This document shows positions 1 to 7,984 of a stretch of 64,000 nucleotides of DNA, one piece after another (position 1 is the first letter of the stretch; every line of letters begins with the position of its first letter). The notes under the pieces are model-generated. The model was not told the DNA's origin, did no database searches, and was given only the letters and a program-made list of their open reading frames with translations. The position numbers were made by a program, and so were the translations under genes. The stretch comes from Paenibacillus lycopersici (lineage in GTDB: Bacteria; Bacillota; Bacilli; Paenibacillales; Paenibacillaceae), in the NCBI RefSeq assembly GCF_010119935.1, contig NZ_CP048209.1, positions 5,025,001 to 5,089,000 of the forward strand, written 5' to 3'.

Positions 1-353
1 AGGCCCCGGTAGATGCCGCCCCGAATGACCTGGTTCAGCTGGGACGGCAGAATCGGCGTATCCTCGCCGCTTCCGCTGTCGCCGTAAGCGAGCGTCGCCC
101 CGCGTTCGTCGACGATTTTGACGCGCAGGCCCGGATCGTCGACCGCGTTCGCGAGCACCGTCGCCAGGCTTTCCGGCGGGGCATCCATCAGCTCGCGGAT
201 GATTTTCTTGCCGTGCGCGATCATCTGGTCTTCCGCCAGCGACTGCACGTTGCTGCTGTACATATGGATCGCCAGCACGAAAGCGGTGATCAGGCTGATG
301 ATGACCGCGGCGATGAAGATGAACACGGTCCGGACGTACAGCGACCTAATCAT
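1..353 (-). CDS. Sensor histidine kinase, N-terminal part (HssS-like), cut by window edge
   Basis: Reading down the minus strand from an ATG at 353 gives MIRSLYVRTVFIFIAAV, a membrane segment at about residues 8-28, then an extracytoplasmic sensor stretch that is still open at base 1. The kinase core lies outside the window. The ATG overlaps the end of the response-regulator gene by 8 bases, so the two are translationally coupled as a two-component pair. The sensor type is inferred only from the partner, whose DNA-binding half resembles HssR (haem stress). No catalytic residue is visible here, so the kinase call rests on the membrane topology and the coupling. Confidence 0.75.
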   Translation of the reverse strand, partial: MIRSLYVRTVFIFIAAVIISLITAFVLAIHMYSSNVQSLAEDQMIAHGKKIIRELMDAPPESLATVLANAVDDPGLRVKIVDERGATLAYGDSGSGEDTPILPSQLNQVIRGGIYRG

Positions 354-1029
354 TCACGGTCTCCAGCCGGTAGCCGAGTCCGCGAAGCGTCACGATTTTG
401 AATTTATCTTCATAAGCTGCAAAGCGTTCACGTAATCTTTTGATATGAACGTCGACCGTCCGCTCGTCGCCCTCATATTCAAACCCCCAGATCTGCTCGA
501 TCAGCGCCGCGCGCGTGAACAGCTGCCCGGGATGGCCCGCCAGCTTGTACATAAGCTCGAACTCCTTCAGCGGAATCGTCGCCGCTTCGTCGGTATCCTT
601 ATAGATGACCTGATAACCTAGCCGGTCAAGCACGATGCCGCCGATCGTCACCATCTGCGATGCGGAAATCCGGTACCGTTTCAACAGCGCTTTGACGCGC
701 ACGACCAGCTCCATCGGGTCGAACGGCTTCGTCATGTAATCGTCCGTTCCAAGCTGGAATCCTTTGATTTTCTCTTCCGACTCGCCTTTCGCCGTAATCA
801 TCAGAATCGGCATGTCGCCGGACGCCCGGATTCGTCTGCACAGCTCCCAGCCGTCCATCCGCGGCATCATGATATCCATGATGACCATGTCGACCGGATT
901 ATCGTTCATGTACGACCATGCCGCTTCGCCGTTCGCGAACTCCGCGACATCGAAACCTTCGTCGCGCAAATACAATTGCACGAGCTCGCGGATATGCGCA
1001 TCGTCGTCAACGACTGCGATTTTTGCCAT
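346..1029 (-). CDS. OmpR-family response regulator, HssR-like
   Basis: A 227-residue winged-helix response regulator. The receiver domain has an acidic pocket (VVDDD at 6-10), phospho-acceptor Asp52 (MDIMMP), Thr79 and Lys101 (KPF). The C-terminal half has the OmpR DNA-binding signature FTRAALIEQIWG followed by GDERTVDVHIKRLR. These stretches are close to those I know from staphylococcal HssR, the haem-responsive regulator of the hrtAB efflux pump. No hrtAB is present in the window. The ATG at 1029 is chosen because GAGGAG lies about 9 bases upstream; a longer open frame to 1086 adds 19 residues with no such support. The kinase gene overlaps its 3' end. The regulator class is firm; haem sensing is inference. 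Confidence 0.85.
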   Translation of the reverse strand: MAKIAVVDDDAHIRELVQLYLRDEGFDVAEFANGEAAWSYMNDNPVDMVIMDIMMPRMDGWELCRRIRASGDMPILMITAKGESEEKIKGFQLGTDDYMTKPFDPMELVVRVKALLKRYRISASQMVTIGGIVLDRLGYQVIYKDTDEAATIPLKEFELMYKLAGHPGQLFTRAALIEQIWGFEYEGDERTVDVHIKRLRERFAAYEDKFKIVTLRGLGYRLETVND

Positions 1030-1158
1030 TGTTGTCAGCTCCTCGCGTTCATGTATGACTTTGGCCCTTGCATCCAGTAAGGACAATATCTTATTATTAC
1101 TAAATTGCGATAAGAGATACTAGTCTTAGAGATTCGTTAGGAAAGGGGGAAGGCTGTC

Positions 1159-1809
1159 TTGAAACGATTTATTCCTTTGCTAGGCATGCTGATTTTTCCG
1201 GTCATGGGCTGGCTCTATGCGTTCACCAACAACCCGGACCATCATTCGAACCGGCGGATTTACAGCTTGATGACCGACATCGACCGGGCGATTCCGCTCG
1301 TTAAACTATTCGTGCTGCCTTATTCGATCTGGATTTTCTACATTTACGCATGCCTGATCTATTTCTTCCTGAAGGACCCGGCGGTCTACCGCAGAACGCT
1401 CATCACGTACGTCGTCTGCGCGCTTGTCTGCTACGGCATCTACCTGGTCTTCCAGACGACGGTTCCGCGCCCGGAATTGACGGGAGACGATCCTATCACG
1501 CACTTGCTCATGTTCGTCTATCACCGCGACCAGCCGTTCAACTGTTTCCCGAGCATCCATTGCTTCAGCAGCTTCATGGTGATGAAGGCTCTGTACACGA
1601 GCAAATTCCGCAACCGGTTGAATCAAACGCTCATTTACGGCATGTCCACGATTATTATCTTCTCGACGTTCTTTGTTAAACAACATGCGATTATGGACGC
1701 CGTCTGCGGCATCCTGCTCGCGGACATCGTCTACCGCGCGCTGCTGCGCATCGATCGCTCGTTCTCGCATCGCAAGACGAAGCCTGTCATGCGGCAAGCC
1801 AACATGTAG
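1159..1809 (+). CDS. PAP2-family membrane phosphatase
   Basis: A 216-residue integral membrane protein of the type-2 phosphatidic acid phosphatase superfamily, which hydrolyses lipid phosphates or pyrophosphates at the outer membrane face. Two signature motifs are visible: PSIHC with His134 (the PSGH motif, Gly replaced by Ile) and KQHAIMD with Lys174, His176 and Asp180. This spacing is close to the inositol-phosphorylceramide-synthase-like branch of PAP2 proteins. About five membrane helices can be drawn. Translation starts at TTG 1159, preceded by AAGGGGGA. The gene diverges from the HssR-like gene and ends at a strong hairpin. The natural substrate cannot be read from sequence. Confidence 0.85.
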   Translation: MKRFIPLLGMLIFPVMGWLYAFTNNPDHHSNRRIYSLMTDIDRAIPLVKLFVLPYSIWIFYIYACLIYFFLKDPAVYRRTLITYVVCALVCYGIYLVFQTTVPRPELTGDDPITHLLMFVYHRDQPFNCFPSIHCFSSFMVMKALYTSKFRNRLNQTLIYGMSTIIIFSTFFVKQHAIMDAVCGILLADIVYRALLRIDRSFSHRKTKPVMRQANM

Positions 1810-1850
1810 TTGTTCCCGCCGGCAGCTTCATCGATCATCCGCGCACATGC

Positions 1851-1898
1851 AAAAACCGTTATTCCCCGATGAAGCCATCCATGGGAATAACGGTTTTT
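1851..1898. terminator. Bidirectional rho-independent terminator
   Basis: A perfect 16-bp inverted repeat (arms 1851-1866 and 1883-1898, loop 16) with an A run on one side and a T run on the other. It separates the PAP2 gene from the convergent SDR gene and can serve both. Confidence 0.85.
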
Positions 1899-1998
1899 GC
1901 CGTTTCGCGCCATCTATCGGACGCATACGAATCGTCCATCCTGGCATGCGAGCATGCGATTATGCCTTGCAGCTTCCGGCAACCGGCATGACGAATGA

Positions 1999-2763
1999 TT
2001 AAATCGCCGGCATGACGTTGCCGCCGCATACCGGAATGTAGGCGCCCGTTATGAATCCGGCCAAGTCCGACGCCAGGAACGCGACGGTATTGGCAATGTC
2101 CTGGTCCGTTCCGCGGCGCTTCAGCGGCACGCGGCTGTCGTAGCCTTCGCTCTTCTCCGTGCCGTTCGCGCGGTCGCGGTCGGAAATCGTCCATCCCGGC
2201 GCCACCTGGTTCACCGTGATCTGGTGCGGACCGACTTCCTTCGCCAAGACGCGGTACACGCCGTCCATGCCGCGTTTGCCCGCCACGTACGCGGACTGGG
2301 ATTCGAAATGCTGCATCGAGCATTCCGTATTGATGCCGATCATCCGGCCCGCGCCCTGTTCGATCATTGCGGGCACGAAGGCTTTGGCCAGATGGACGCT
2401 TTGCAGCACGCAGGATTCGAACTGGCTGCGGTAATCCTCTTCGGGCTGCTCCAGGACGGACGTCCATTGGTACTGAATGACGGCGTTGGCGACGACGATA
2501 TGGACATGGCCGAGCTTGGCCGCGATTTGATCGCGCATCGCCATGATGGAATCGAGCTTCGTAATATCGGCTTGCACGGCGATGGCGCGACGGCCTCCGG
2601 CTGCGATCTCCGCCGCCAGCTCCTCCGCCTTCGCTTGGTTCGTATTATAGTGCACGGCCACGTCCGCACCGCAAGCGGCCAGCGTTCGTGCCATGACGCG
2701 TCCCAGTTCTCCCGTCGCTCCGGTTACGAGCGCCGTTCTGCCTTGCAGATTCAATCCGATCAT
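1999..2763 (-). CDS. Short-chain dehydrogenase/reductase (SDR)
   Basis: A 254-residue classical SDR, NAD(P)(H)-dependent and cytoplasmic. The Rossmann nucleotide motif TGATGELG is at 14-21 and the active-site pair YVAGK gives Tyr159 and Lys163. The serine normally 13 residues before the Tyr is Thr146 here. The C-terminal FITGAYIPVCGG matches the usual SDR end. The start at 2763 is the ATG just before the conserved N-terminus; the open frame runs further upstream but through the neighbouring gene. The gene lies 5 bases after a small unknown ORF and is probably cotranscribed with it. FabG-like oxidoreductase is a fair class label; the substrate is unknown. Confidence 0.88.
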   Translation of the reverse strand: MIGLNLQGRTALVTGATGELGRVMARTLAACGADVAVHYNTNQAKAEELAAEIAAGGRRAIAVQADITKLDSIMAMRDQIAAKLGHVHIVVANAVIQYQWTSVLEQPEEDYRSQFESCVLQSVHLAKAFVPAMIEQGAGRMIGINTECSMQHFESQSAYVAGKRGMDGVYRVLAKEVGPHQITVNQVAPGWTISDRDRANGTEKSEGYDSRVPLKRRGTDQDIANTVAFLASDLAGFITGAYIPVCGGNVMPAI

Positions 2764-2768
2764 GCTGT

Positions 2769-3062
2769 TTACGCCTCCTCGTCTTCCTCGTTGTCCGGCA
2801 GCGTGTCCGCCGCGGCGTCGATCAAACGATCGAACAGATCGTCGTCCGTCTCGATCGCGGCCTCGACTTCGTTGATCTGCTCCTCGGAACCGGGCTCCTT
2901 CGCGAAACGCAGGCTGTAATCCCACGTCGTGCCGCGCAGGCTGTTCAGCTGCAGCGTGATTTCGTACGGGTGCTTGTGACCCTCGGCTTCAAACTGCACC
3001 GCGCCCCGGTAACCGTTCTCCTTGTCATGCGTCATATGCGCATGAATAATCGTTATGTTCAT
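2769..3062 (-). CDS. Small acidic protein of unknown function
   Basis: A 97-residue protein starting at ATG 3062 after GGAGGG. It has no membrane segment. The first half is His- and Gly-rich and beta-like (residues 1-45), followed by a Trp/Arg stretch and a strongly acidic tail ending DNEEDEEA. I do not recognise the family. It ends 5 bases before the SDR start, so the two are likely one transcript. The ribosome binding site, the codon use and the close packing argue that it is a real gene. Confidence 0.6.
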   Translation of the reverse strand: MNITIIHAHMTHDKENGYRGAVQFEAEGHKHPYEITLQLNSLRGTTWDYSLRFAKEPGSEEQINEVEAAIETDDDLFDRLIDAAADTLPDNEEDEEA

Positions 3063-3336
3063 CGTTCAAACCCTCCACTGAATGCAAGCTGGCAATAGGG
3101 CAATTATACCATACAATCGGGCCGAGCCAAGTGCGCGCGGGTTACCGTATCAAACGGCCGGGCCTCCCTGGCGGAACCGGACGGCTCGAACAGCTCGGCC
3201 GCCATATCCCACGGCGTCTCCGCAGCGCCAGTTAGTCGATTCGCCGCTCCTGCATGCGGCGATGCCGTGCTGCTTGTTGGACAGCTTCCCGAATACGACA
3301 CTGCAGCGTCGGCATGCTCTTAATCCCTACCAATTG

Positions 3337-3359
3337 ATTGTATACATATTGTGTATGAT
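3337..3359. promoter_or_regulatory. Candidate GntR-type operator, site 1
   Basis: ATTGTATACAT at 3337-3347 is followed directly by a second ATTGTGTAT in the same orientation. The core TTGTATACA resembles operators of GntR-family proteins (B. subtilis GntR binds around TTGTATACAA). A second copy is at 3751. Confidence 0.35.
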
Positions 3360-3750
3360 TTCGAAATAGAGATAACGGCAATATAGCATCAAACTGACAG
3401 CAATTAAGCGGTTATGCAATCGGCTACCGTACGGATTTTACTAGAACCAGATAAAATCCAATCTGGTTTGCCTTGAATATGCTGCTGCTGTTACTGCTGC
3501 CGTATAAGACTAACCGCTCATTTCCCCGGAAATAATCTCCTTGCGGCGTGCGTCTCCGGACCCCCAAATAACTTTAAGCTAATAGAATTGTATGATGCTC
3601 GGCCATGCTGTCGTTAAGCAAGATCTATATGCAGCGTGAAGGGGTTGACTTCGCCGTGCGCCGGTCAGCCGCTCGACTCCCCATTGGACGACATACACTC
3701 TGAAACCATCATACGGTATGAGCTTCATATCCTCAGCTCAGCTTCAATAT

Positions 3751-3775
3751 ATTGTATACATTACATATACACAAT
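3751..3775. promoter_or_regulatory. Candidate GntR-type operator, site 2
   Basis: A 25-base imperfect palindrome. It begins ATTGTATACAT, as site 1 does, and ends with the inverted partner ATACACAAT. It lies about 340 bases upstream of the GntR/FCD gene start. Confidence 0.4.
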
Positions 3776-4110
3776 TGTTCCTCTTCGCATATCCAGCTAA
3801 GTATAAGCAACCGCTCGTCAAGCTCGTCATCGAAATTCATGGCTTGCATACGAACGGACAGCTGGTACAATTGTTTAAGAGCCTTCGGCACGGCCATGCC
3901 GGCTGCTGCCGGCACGCCGTCAATTCGTTCGGCATGCTGGACGCGTCCGAGCAGGTCATCCAAGCCTTGCCGCCGCAGCTCGTCAGCCTGCACATCGCAG
4001 ATTCGACATTTTGCGTATCGACCATAGGAACGAACGCGCTTGGTTAGAGCGGCGCCTCGCGATTGCTCGCGATTTACGTTCCGTTCATTTTATAGAAGAG
4101 GATTTGAACT

Positions 4111-4746
4111 ATGCCACCGGTCACATTGAAAGAGAAAGCCTATGAACAGCTGCGCGCCTATCTGCTGGAAGGCACGATCAACAGCAACGAGCAGCTGACG
4201 GAGAAATATTTGGTCGACCTGCTGCAGATGAGCCGGACGCCGATCCGGGCGGCGCTCGAGAAGCTGGCCGCCGAGGGGATGCTCAACCTGGCGCCGAACA
4301 AAGGGCTGAGCCTGCCCGAGCTGTCGCTGCGGCGCGTGGGCGATTTCTTCGATTTCCGCATCGCGATGGAAAGCCATATCGTGTTCAAGCTCGCGGCCCG
4401 CAAGCTGTTACCGGACGAGATCGCCTGGTTCCGCGGTAATCTGGAGCTGCAGCGCCAGACCGCCGAGCGGCATGATTACTTGGCGTTCACGCATGCCGAT
4501 TCGGACTTTCACCGGCGGCTCGCGCTCGCGTACGACAATGCCGAAATCGCGCAAATGATGGAGAACCTGCAGGATCGCCTGTTTCAATTGGCGCTCAAGG
4601 TGCTTCGCAAGGATAACGGCCGCATTCAGCAGTCGTACCGGGATCATCTCGACATCTTCGAGCTGATTCTTGCCGGCGACGGCGAGGAAGCCAAGCGGCG
4701 CATGGTGGAGCATTTGGAGTATGGGGCGCGGATCCTGGTGCTGTAA
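4111..4746 (+). CDS. GntR-family transcriptional regulator (FCD/FadR subfamily)
   Basis: A 211-residue cytoplasmic regulator. The N-terminal winged helix-turn-helix covers residues 5-70, with the recognition region SRTPIRAALEKLAAEG at 41-56. The C-terminal all-helical FCD domain carries the usual metal or ligand site, Asp130, His134, His179 and His201. FCD regulators normally control sugar-acid or organic-acid catabolism and bind small carboxylates. The ATG at 4111 follows GAAGAGGATTTGAACT, a weak but acceptable ribosome binding site. No catabolic gene is adjacent, so the target is unknown. Two ATTGTATACAT boxes upstream could be its own operators. Confidence 0.88.
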   Translation: MPPVTLKEKAYEQLRAYLLEGTINSNEQLTEKYLVDLLQMSRTPIRAALEKLAAEGMLNLAPNKGLSLPELSLRRVGDFFDFRIAMESHIVFKLAARKLLPDEIAWFRGNLELQRQTAERHDYLAFTHADSDFHRRLALAYDNAEIAQMMENLQDRLFQLALKVLRKDNGRIQQSYRDHLDIFELILAGDGEEAKRRMVEHLEYGARILVL

Positions 4747-4845
4747 TTGCGGGCACAAGCAAGCGGCAGCCGCGGAACGTCGGAATGACGTCGACTGCCG
4801 TTTATATCCGGCGTGCCCGGACTGCTCCGTCTCCCTGCGGGCGGC

Positions 4846-5499
4846 TCATCCCTCCGACGGATACAGCGTCACCCACTCGAATTGCTCGTCGCCGCTCGAC
4901 TTGATCAGCATTTTCAGCGATTTCAGCGATGCGGGGTCGGAGATAGCCCCCTTAGGCATCGTGAGAGCGGGACTATAAATATTTTGTTCGGGCGCGGTGA
5001 CGTAGGTGACGCCTACGCTGCCGAAGACGGTGTCCCCCGACATCAGCGTGAACGACATTTCCCCCCTCGGACTGGGTCCATCGCCGATGTACTTCGTCAA
5101 GCACAACACTAGCCGCAGACTATCGCCGGACAAGGTGTACACGTAATATTCGGCCGCCCAATGCTCGTTGCGCCCCTTGAACTCCTCGACGATATTGATC
5201 TTCCGATCCCCGGCCGTAGCGAGAAAATCCGTTCTCGAGATGCCGGCGTACGGGCCGCTCGGGGCCGAGGTGGAGACCCGATCCGCCCGATCCGCCGACG
5301 ACAGCAGCCATGCGGTCATTGCCAAGCAAGCCGCGGCAAATAGGACTGCCGCCGGCCACTTCGCCCATCGACGTTCCTTCCCCGGCTTCGCCGCCGCGAT
5401 GATCGCCTGCACTTGCCCCTCCGAAGGCCTCGGATCCTTCCTGTAAGGCTCCTCCCCCAACCGTCCGTACCATTGCGGTTCATTCGGAATCAATCGCAT
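4846..5499 (-). CDS. Membrane-anchored probable anti-sigma factor
   Basis: A 217-residue protein with a short basic cytoplasmic N-terminus, a single membrane helix at about residues 49-67 and a C-terminal extracytoplasmic domain of about 150 residues of mixed beta character. It starts inside the ECF sigma gene (20-base overlap), the usual arrangement of an ECF sigma factor with its membrane-bound anti-sigma partner. I see no clear zinc-binding ZAS motif (no HxxxCxxC), so the assignment depends on context and topology. The extracytoplasmic part could sense envelope stress. Confidence 0.65.
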   Translation of the reverse strand: MRLIPNEPQWYGRLGEEPYRKDPRPSEGQVQAIIAAAKPGKERRWAKWPAAVLFAAACLAMTAWLLSSADRADRVSTSAPSGPYAGISRTDFLATAGDRKINIVEEFKGRNEHWAAEYYVYTLSGDSLRLVLCLTKYIGDGPSPRGEMSFTLMSGDTVFGSVGVTYVTAPEQNIYSPALTMPKGAISDPASLKSLKMLIKSSGDEQFEWVTLYPSEG

Positions 5500-6040
5500 C
5501 CGCCTCCTTCAGCCACTTGTCGATTTGCGTTCTGGCGCGGTGCAGCCTGGACTTGACCGTTCCTTGCGGCAGCCCGAGCACGTTCGCCGTCTCTTCCGGC
5601 TTCAATTGGTAATGGGCGTGCAGCAGGAGAACTTCGCGCTGCTTCGCGGGCAGGCGAAGGACAAGCGTCCAGATCCGGTCGGCGAATTCGCCTTCGAAAT
5701 AGTCCGCTTCCGCAGAAGGCGACGAACGGCGATGACGTACCTGATCCAGCAGGACGATATGGCGGAAGAACGCCGAACGTCTGTGATTGATCGAGAGATG
5801 CTTCGCGATTCGCAGCAGCCATGTCTTCACCGTGCTCTCCCCCCGGAAAGCATGAAGCGAGCGGAACGCGCGAATGAACGTCTCCTGCGCGATGTCATCG
5901 GCCATATCGCGCTGCTTCGTCATGACATAGGCGAAATGCCACACATCCTTCCAATAGCGGCGAACAAGCTGTTCGATATCCTCGGCCCCGACTTGGGCAA
6001 GATGCTTCAGATACTCTTCCTCCAACCGATCCACCTCCAC
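5480..6040 (-). CDS. RNA polymerase ECF-family sigma factor
   Basis: A 186-residue sigma-70-type regulator with region 2 at about 25-90 (DDIAQETFIRAFRSLHAFRG, the core- and -10-binding part) and region 4 at about 120-178 (LPAKQREVLLLHAH, then GLPQGTVKSRLHRART, the -35-binding helix-turn-helix). It directs RNA polymerase to envelope-stress type promoters. The start is ATG 6040. The downstream gene overlaps and encodes its probable membrane-bound inhibitor. A GGAAC-type candidate promoter lies just upstream, which would fit autoregulation as is common for ECF sigma factors. Confidence 0.92.
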   Translation of the reverse strand: MEVDRLEEEYLKHLAQVGAEDIEQLVRRYWKDVWHFAYVMTKQRDMADDIAQETFIRAFRSLHAFRGESTVKTWLLRIAKHLSINHRRSAFFRHIVLLDQVRHRRSSPSAEADYFEGEFADRIWTLVLRLPAKQREVLLLHAHYQLKPEETANVLGLPQGTVKSRLHRARTQIDKWLKEADAIDSE

Positions 6041-6045
6041 CTAAA

Positions 6046-6072
6046 CAGACAACGAACCGCCCGGAAAGTTCC
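6046..6072 (-). promoter_or_regulatory. Candidate ECF-type autoregulated promoter
   Basis: On the minus strand GGAACTTTCC (6061-6072) is followed after about 13-17 bases by CGTTGTCTG. This resembles ECF promoters (GGAAC, 16-17 bases, CGTC-like), directly upstream of the sigma gene. Confidence 0.4.
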
Positions 6073-6102
6073 ATTTTGATTGAAAAATAGGTTCCGCTAA
6101 GC

Positions 6103-6132
6103 GGAAGAGGCCGCTTCATTGCGGCCTCTTCC
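6103..6132. repeat. Hairpin repeat, copy 1
   Basis: A perfect 12-bp stem (GGAAGAGGCCGC with its complement) and loop TTCATT. Nearly the same hairpin, with the same loop, recurs at 6557-6584, so the two bracket the intervening repeat-rich region. Confidence 0.75.
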
Positions 6133-6310
6133 CAGCATGTAGAGAAACCCATGTTTGATGACACGGTATGGCTCGTAAAACCTGAACGGCTGACGTCTGG
6201 CAGTTCTGGCGGCCGCATCCCCGTTCCCCGGCATAGACAGCTCTAGCTGTCCGGCTCACATCGCTTCAGGAGAGATAGGCAGCAGCACGGTATGCGACAA
6301 GCATTGCATC

Positions 6311-6491
6311 CGGACAGGAGATCCGCTATTCGCCTGTTTTCATGGCTTTTGAAAGGCTCGCGGACAGAGGAATTTTATTTCGTCAAAAAGGCAGACTTTC
6401 GATGCTCTCTAGAGGCAATAACGAATCCTGTGTCCGTTCGCCAACCCAAACCTACCGATTGCAACCCAATAACGGATTCTGTGTCCGTCGC
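6311..6491. repeat. Dispersed bipartite repeat, complete inverted element (copy A)
   Basis: It contains four copies of a box with consensus near GGACAcaGGATtCGYTATTCG. Two are forward (6311-6332 and 6361-6381, 50 bases apart) and two inverted (6417-6436 and 6467-6486, 50 bases apart), so the whole is a long imperfect palindrome. The right part (from about 6399 to 6560) is very similar to 46436-46600. It is non-coding; nothing in it looks translated. Confidence 0.7.
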
Positions 6492-6556
6492 CCATGTAGA
6501 TGATCTAGCCGGCACGGGCAATGTCGAAGATCCGAGTAAAGTTCACGACAGCCAGA

Positions 6557-6584
6557 GAAGAGACCGCTTCATTGCGGCCTCTTC
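6557..6584. repeat. Hairpin repeat, copy 2
   Basis: GAAGAGaCCGC, loop TTCATT, GCGGCCTCTTC. It is nearly identical to the hairpin at 6103-6132, with one base pair changed to a wobble or mismatch. Confidence 0.7.
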
Positions 6585-6692
6585 CGTGACTCCCATGACG
6601 GATGCAACCTTTTCCGGCCGGGCAGCGTTTGTGTAAACGAGAAGAGCCGGTGAAGCAGCCGCTTCGACCATGCTGCCAAGGAGGAGTGCTAC

Positions 6693-7175
6693 ATGCGATA
6701 CACCGCCCTGTTCGGGACATTTTTGCTGGCCGCCTTAACGTTTGGAACCGCTTGCAGCGACGAAGCGTCGAAGACGCTGCCGGCGCAAGGCAATCTCCAC
6801 CCTGAGGCCGTCAGTTATAATGAGCCGCCGAATTCCTCGGCCTACGACCACGTCCTGGTTCAAATCGACGCGACGGACAATGCGGCCGCAGCCAGTTCGC
6901 GAACGATCGAAGACGCCGATACGGTCGCCGCCTTGATGAACGCGCTCTCGAAGATCGACTGGGAGAACGCCAAGGTATCGATGTCCCGCCCGCCCGATTT
7001 CAAGCTATCGACGCGCAATACCGACCCGCTCGCTTCCTTCGAGCCGCAGCTCTACGAAACGTGGATCTCGCCGCAGCGGGATCAGCTGGAATTCGTGCAG
7101 GGCTCGCAGGGACGCTACGGCCGCCTGTCCGCAGCGGACAGCGCGAAGCTGATCGCGATTCTCCTGGCGGATTAA
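6693..7175 (+). CDS. Small secreted probable lipoprotein, unknown function
   Basis: A 160-residue protein with a Sec-type signal peptide (hydrophobic residues 4-20) ending at Cys21 (FGTAC), a possible though not ideal lipobox because position -3 is Gly. The mature part is hydrophilic and has the look of a small extracytoplasmic domain: residues 75-95 form a helix-like block, and the last 20 residues (LSAADSAKLIAILLAD) another. The start at 6693 follows AAGGAGGAGTGCTAC, a strong ribosome binding site. I do not recognise the family. The gene stands alone between the repeat region and the convergent ParB-fold gene. Confidence 0.65.
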   Translation: MRYTALFGTFLLAALTFGTACSDEASKTLPAQGNLHPEAVSYNEPPNSSAYDHVLVQIDATDNAAAASSRTIEDADTVAALMNALSKIDWENAKVSMSRPPDFKLSTRNTDPLASFEPQLYETWISPQRDQLEFVQGSQGRYGRLSAADSAKLIAILLAD

Positions 7176-7239
7176 TGCGCTTCCGACTTTTTATTCTGCC
7201 TGCTTGGCTGTCTTCTTATCTCCCTCCTTATCTGACTTC

Positions 7240-7722
7240 TTATGTCTCCGCTGCCTTCGAATCCGTATCCGATACTGCGCCATTGCCCGTCCATGCCGAC
7301 AAATCCGGTTCGCCCGCGGTGTTCCATAGAATCGCCCAAGCGGCCGGCTCGCCGAGCCGGCGCAGCGCTTCATGCCGGTGGTTGCCGTCCCGAATCGACA
7401 GCCGGCCTTCCGCGGCCTGCACGATGAGCGGCGGATAGCGCCACCCTTCCCGAAGCAGTGCCATCAGCTCGCCGATATGGACATCCCAGCTGTCCTCCGG
7501 CACGCGGTACTCCATCTCCGGCTCCGGTCCGCAGCAGCGCTCCAGCTCCTGCAGCGGCACCAGCACCGGGCCGGCCCAATTCCGTCTCTCTCGCTTCAGC
7601 CCCTCCGAGAAGGGGATGTTGTTCCCGGCCGTCATCAAGAATAGATGCACCCATTCTTCCAATACGCCTTCCTTGGCAAAAGCCTTCGCTTCCTCGACCG
7701 TAAACGTAAGCGGCAGCGTCAT
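7240..7722 (-). CDS. ParB/sulfiredoxin-fold domain protein
   Basis: A 160-residue cytoplasmic protein. The diagnostic region near the C-terminus (YPPLIVQ, then IRDGNHRHEALRRLG) matches the ParB/Srx-like nucleotide-binding fold, in which GxxRxxA-type loops bind nucleotide phosphate. The N-terminal 90 residues are family-specific. The start at 7722 is preferred because GGAGGG lies 8 bases upstream; an in-frame ATG 24 bases earlier has no such site. It is only distantly related to chromosome-partitioning ParB and carries no helix-turn-helix, so a role in partitioning is unlikely. It follows a small ORF by 4 bases, suggesting coupling. Confidence 0.6.
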   Translation of the reverse strand: MTLPLTFTVEEAKAFAKEGVLEEWVHLFLMTAGNNIPFSEGLKRERRNWAGPVLVPLQELERCCGPEPEMEYRVPEDSWDVHIGELMALLREGWRYPPLIVQAAEGRLSIRDGNHRHEALRRLGEPAAWAILWNTAGEPDLSAWTGNGAVSDTDSKAAET

Positions 7723-7726
7723 AGCT

Positions 7727-7927
7727 TCATCCCTCCAACAGCGCAAGATAGCGAACCTCGCGTCCTTCCCGGTTGACGGTCAGGAGCAATAGGCCTTGCA
7801 TATCCGGCCTACATATTTCGGCGCCTGCCGGCAGCTTCAAGCCCTGCCGCGCTCGACGAAGGCGCCATCCGTATAGGTGTTCGGGATGCGTCCTGTCATT
7901 CCCTTCCCTGCAGCGTTCATTTTGCAA
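7727..7927 (-). CDS. Small ORF between HisG-like and ParB-fold genes, unknown
   Basis: A 66-codon frame whose second half (RPDMQGLLLLTVNREGREVRY) looks like a small beta-rich domain. It ends 4 bases before the ParB-fold gene, and the GGAGGG of that gene lies within its last codons. The ribosome binding site of its own ATG is weak (GAGG about 13 bases away). It is plausible as a short cotranscribed gene but could be spurious. Confidence 0.4.
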   Translation of the reverse strand: MQNERCREGNDRTHPEHLYGWRLRRARQGLKLPAGAEICRPDMQGLLLLTVNREGREVRYLALLEG

Positions 7928-7984
7928 GGCTTATCCTCTGCTGGTACTGGCCGAAGCCGTCCGCCGAAATGACCACCCATGCGA

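Larger units (their letters stand above)
3063..4110. other. 1-kb region with no confident gene
   Basis: There is no ORF here with a convincing start and family. The best candidate is a minus-strand frame at 3733-3993 (86 codons from a GTG), with a protein-like, Asp/Glu/Leu-rich composition and no ribosome binding site. It may be a gene remnant. A hairpin (AACCAGAT ... ATCTGGTT) lies near 3444-3467. The region also holds two copies of an 11-base box upstream of the GntR gene, listed separately. Confidence 0.4.

Noticed and set aside
1..353. Plus-strand frames of 105 and 62 codons at 118-435
   Set aside because: They are shadows of the kinase and response-regulator genes, which read well on the minus strand.
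3718..4047. Plus-strand frame of 109 codons in the 3-4 kb gap
   Set aside because: No ribosome binding site and no family; it starts within the candidate operator. The minus-strand frame at 3733-3993 is more protein-like but also has no supported start, so neither is called.
6292..6636. Frame of 114 codons through the 6 kb repeat region
   Set aside because: It is composed of the dispersed repeat, which occurs elsewhere in different frames and orientations.
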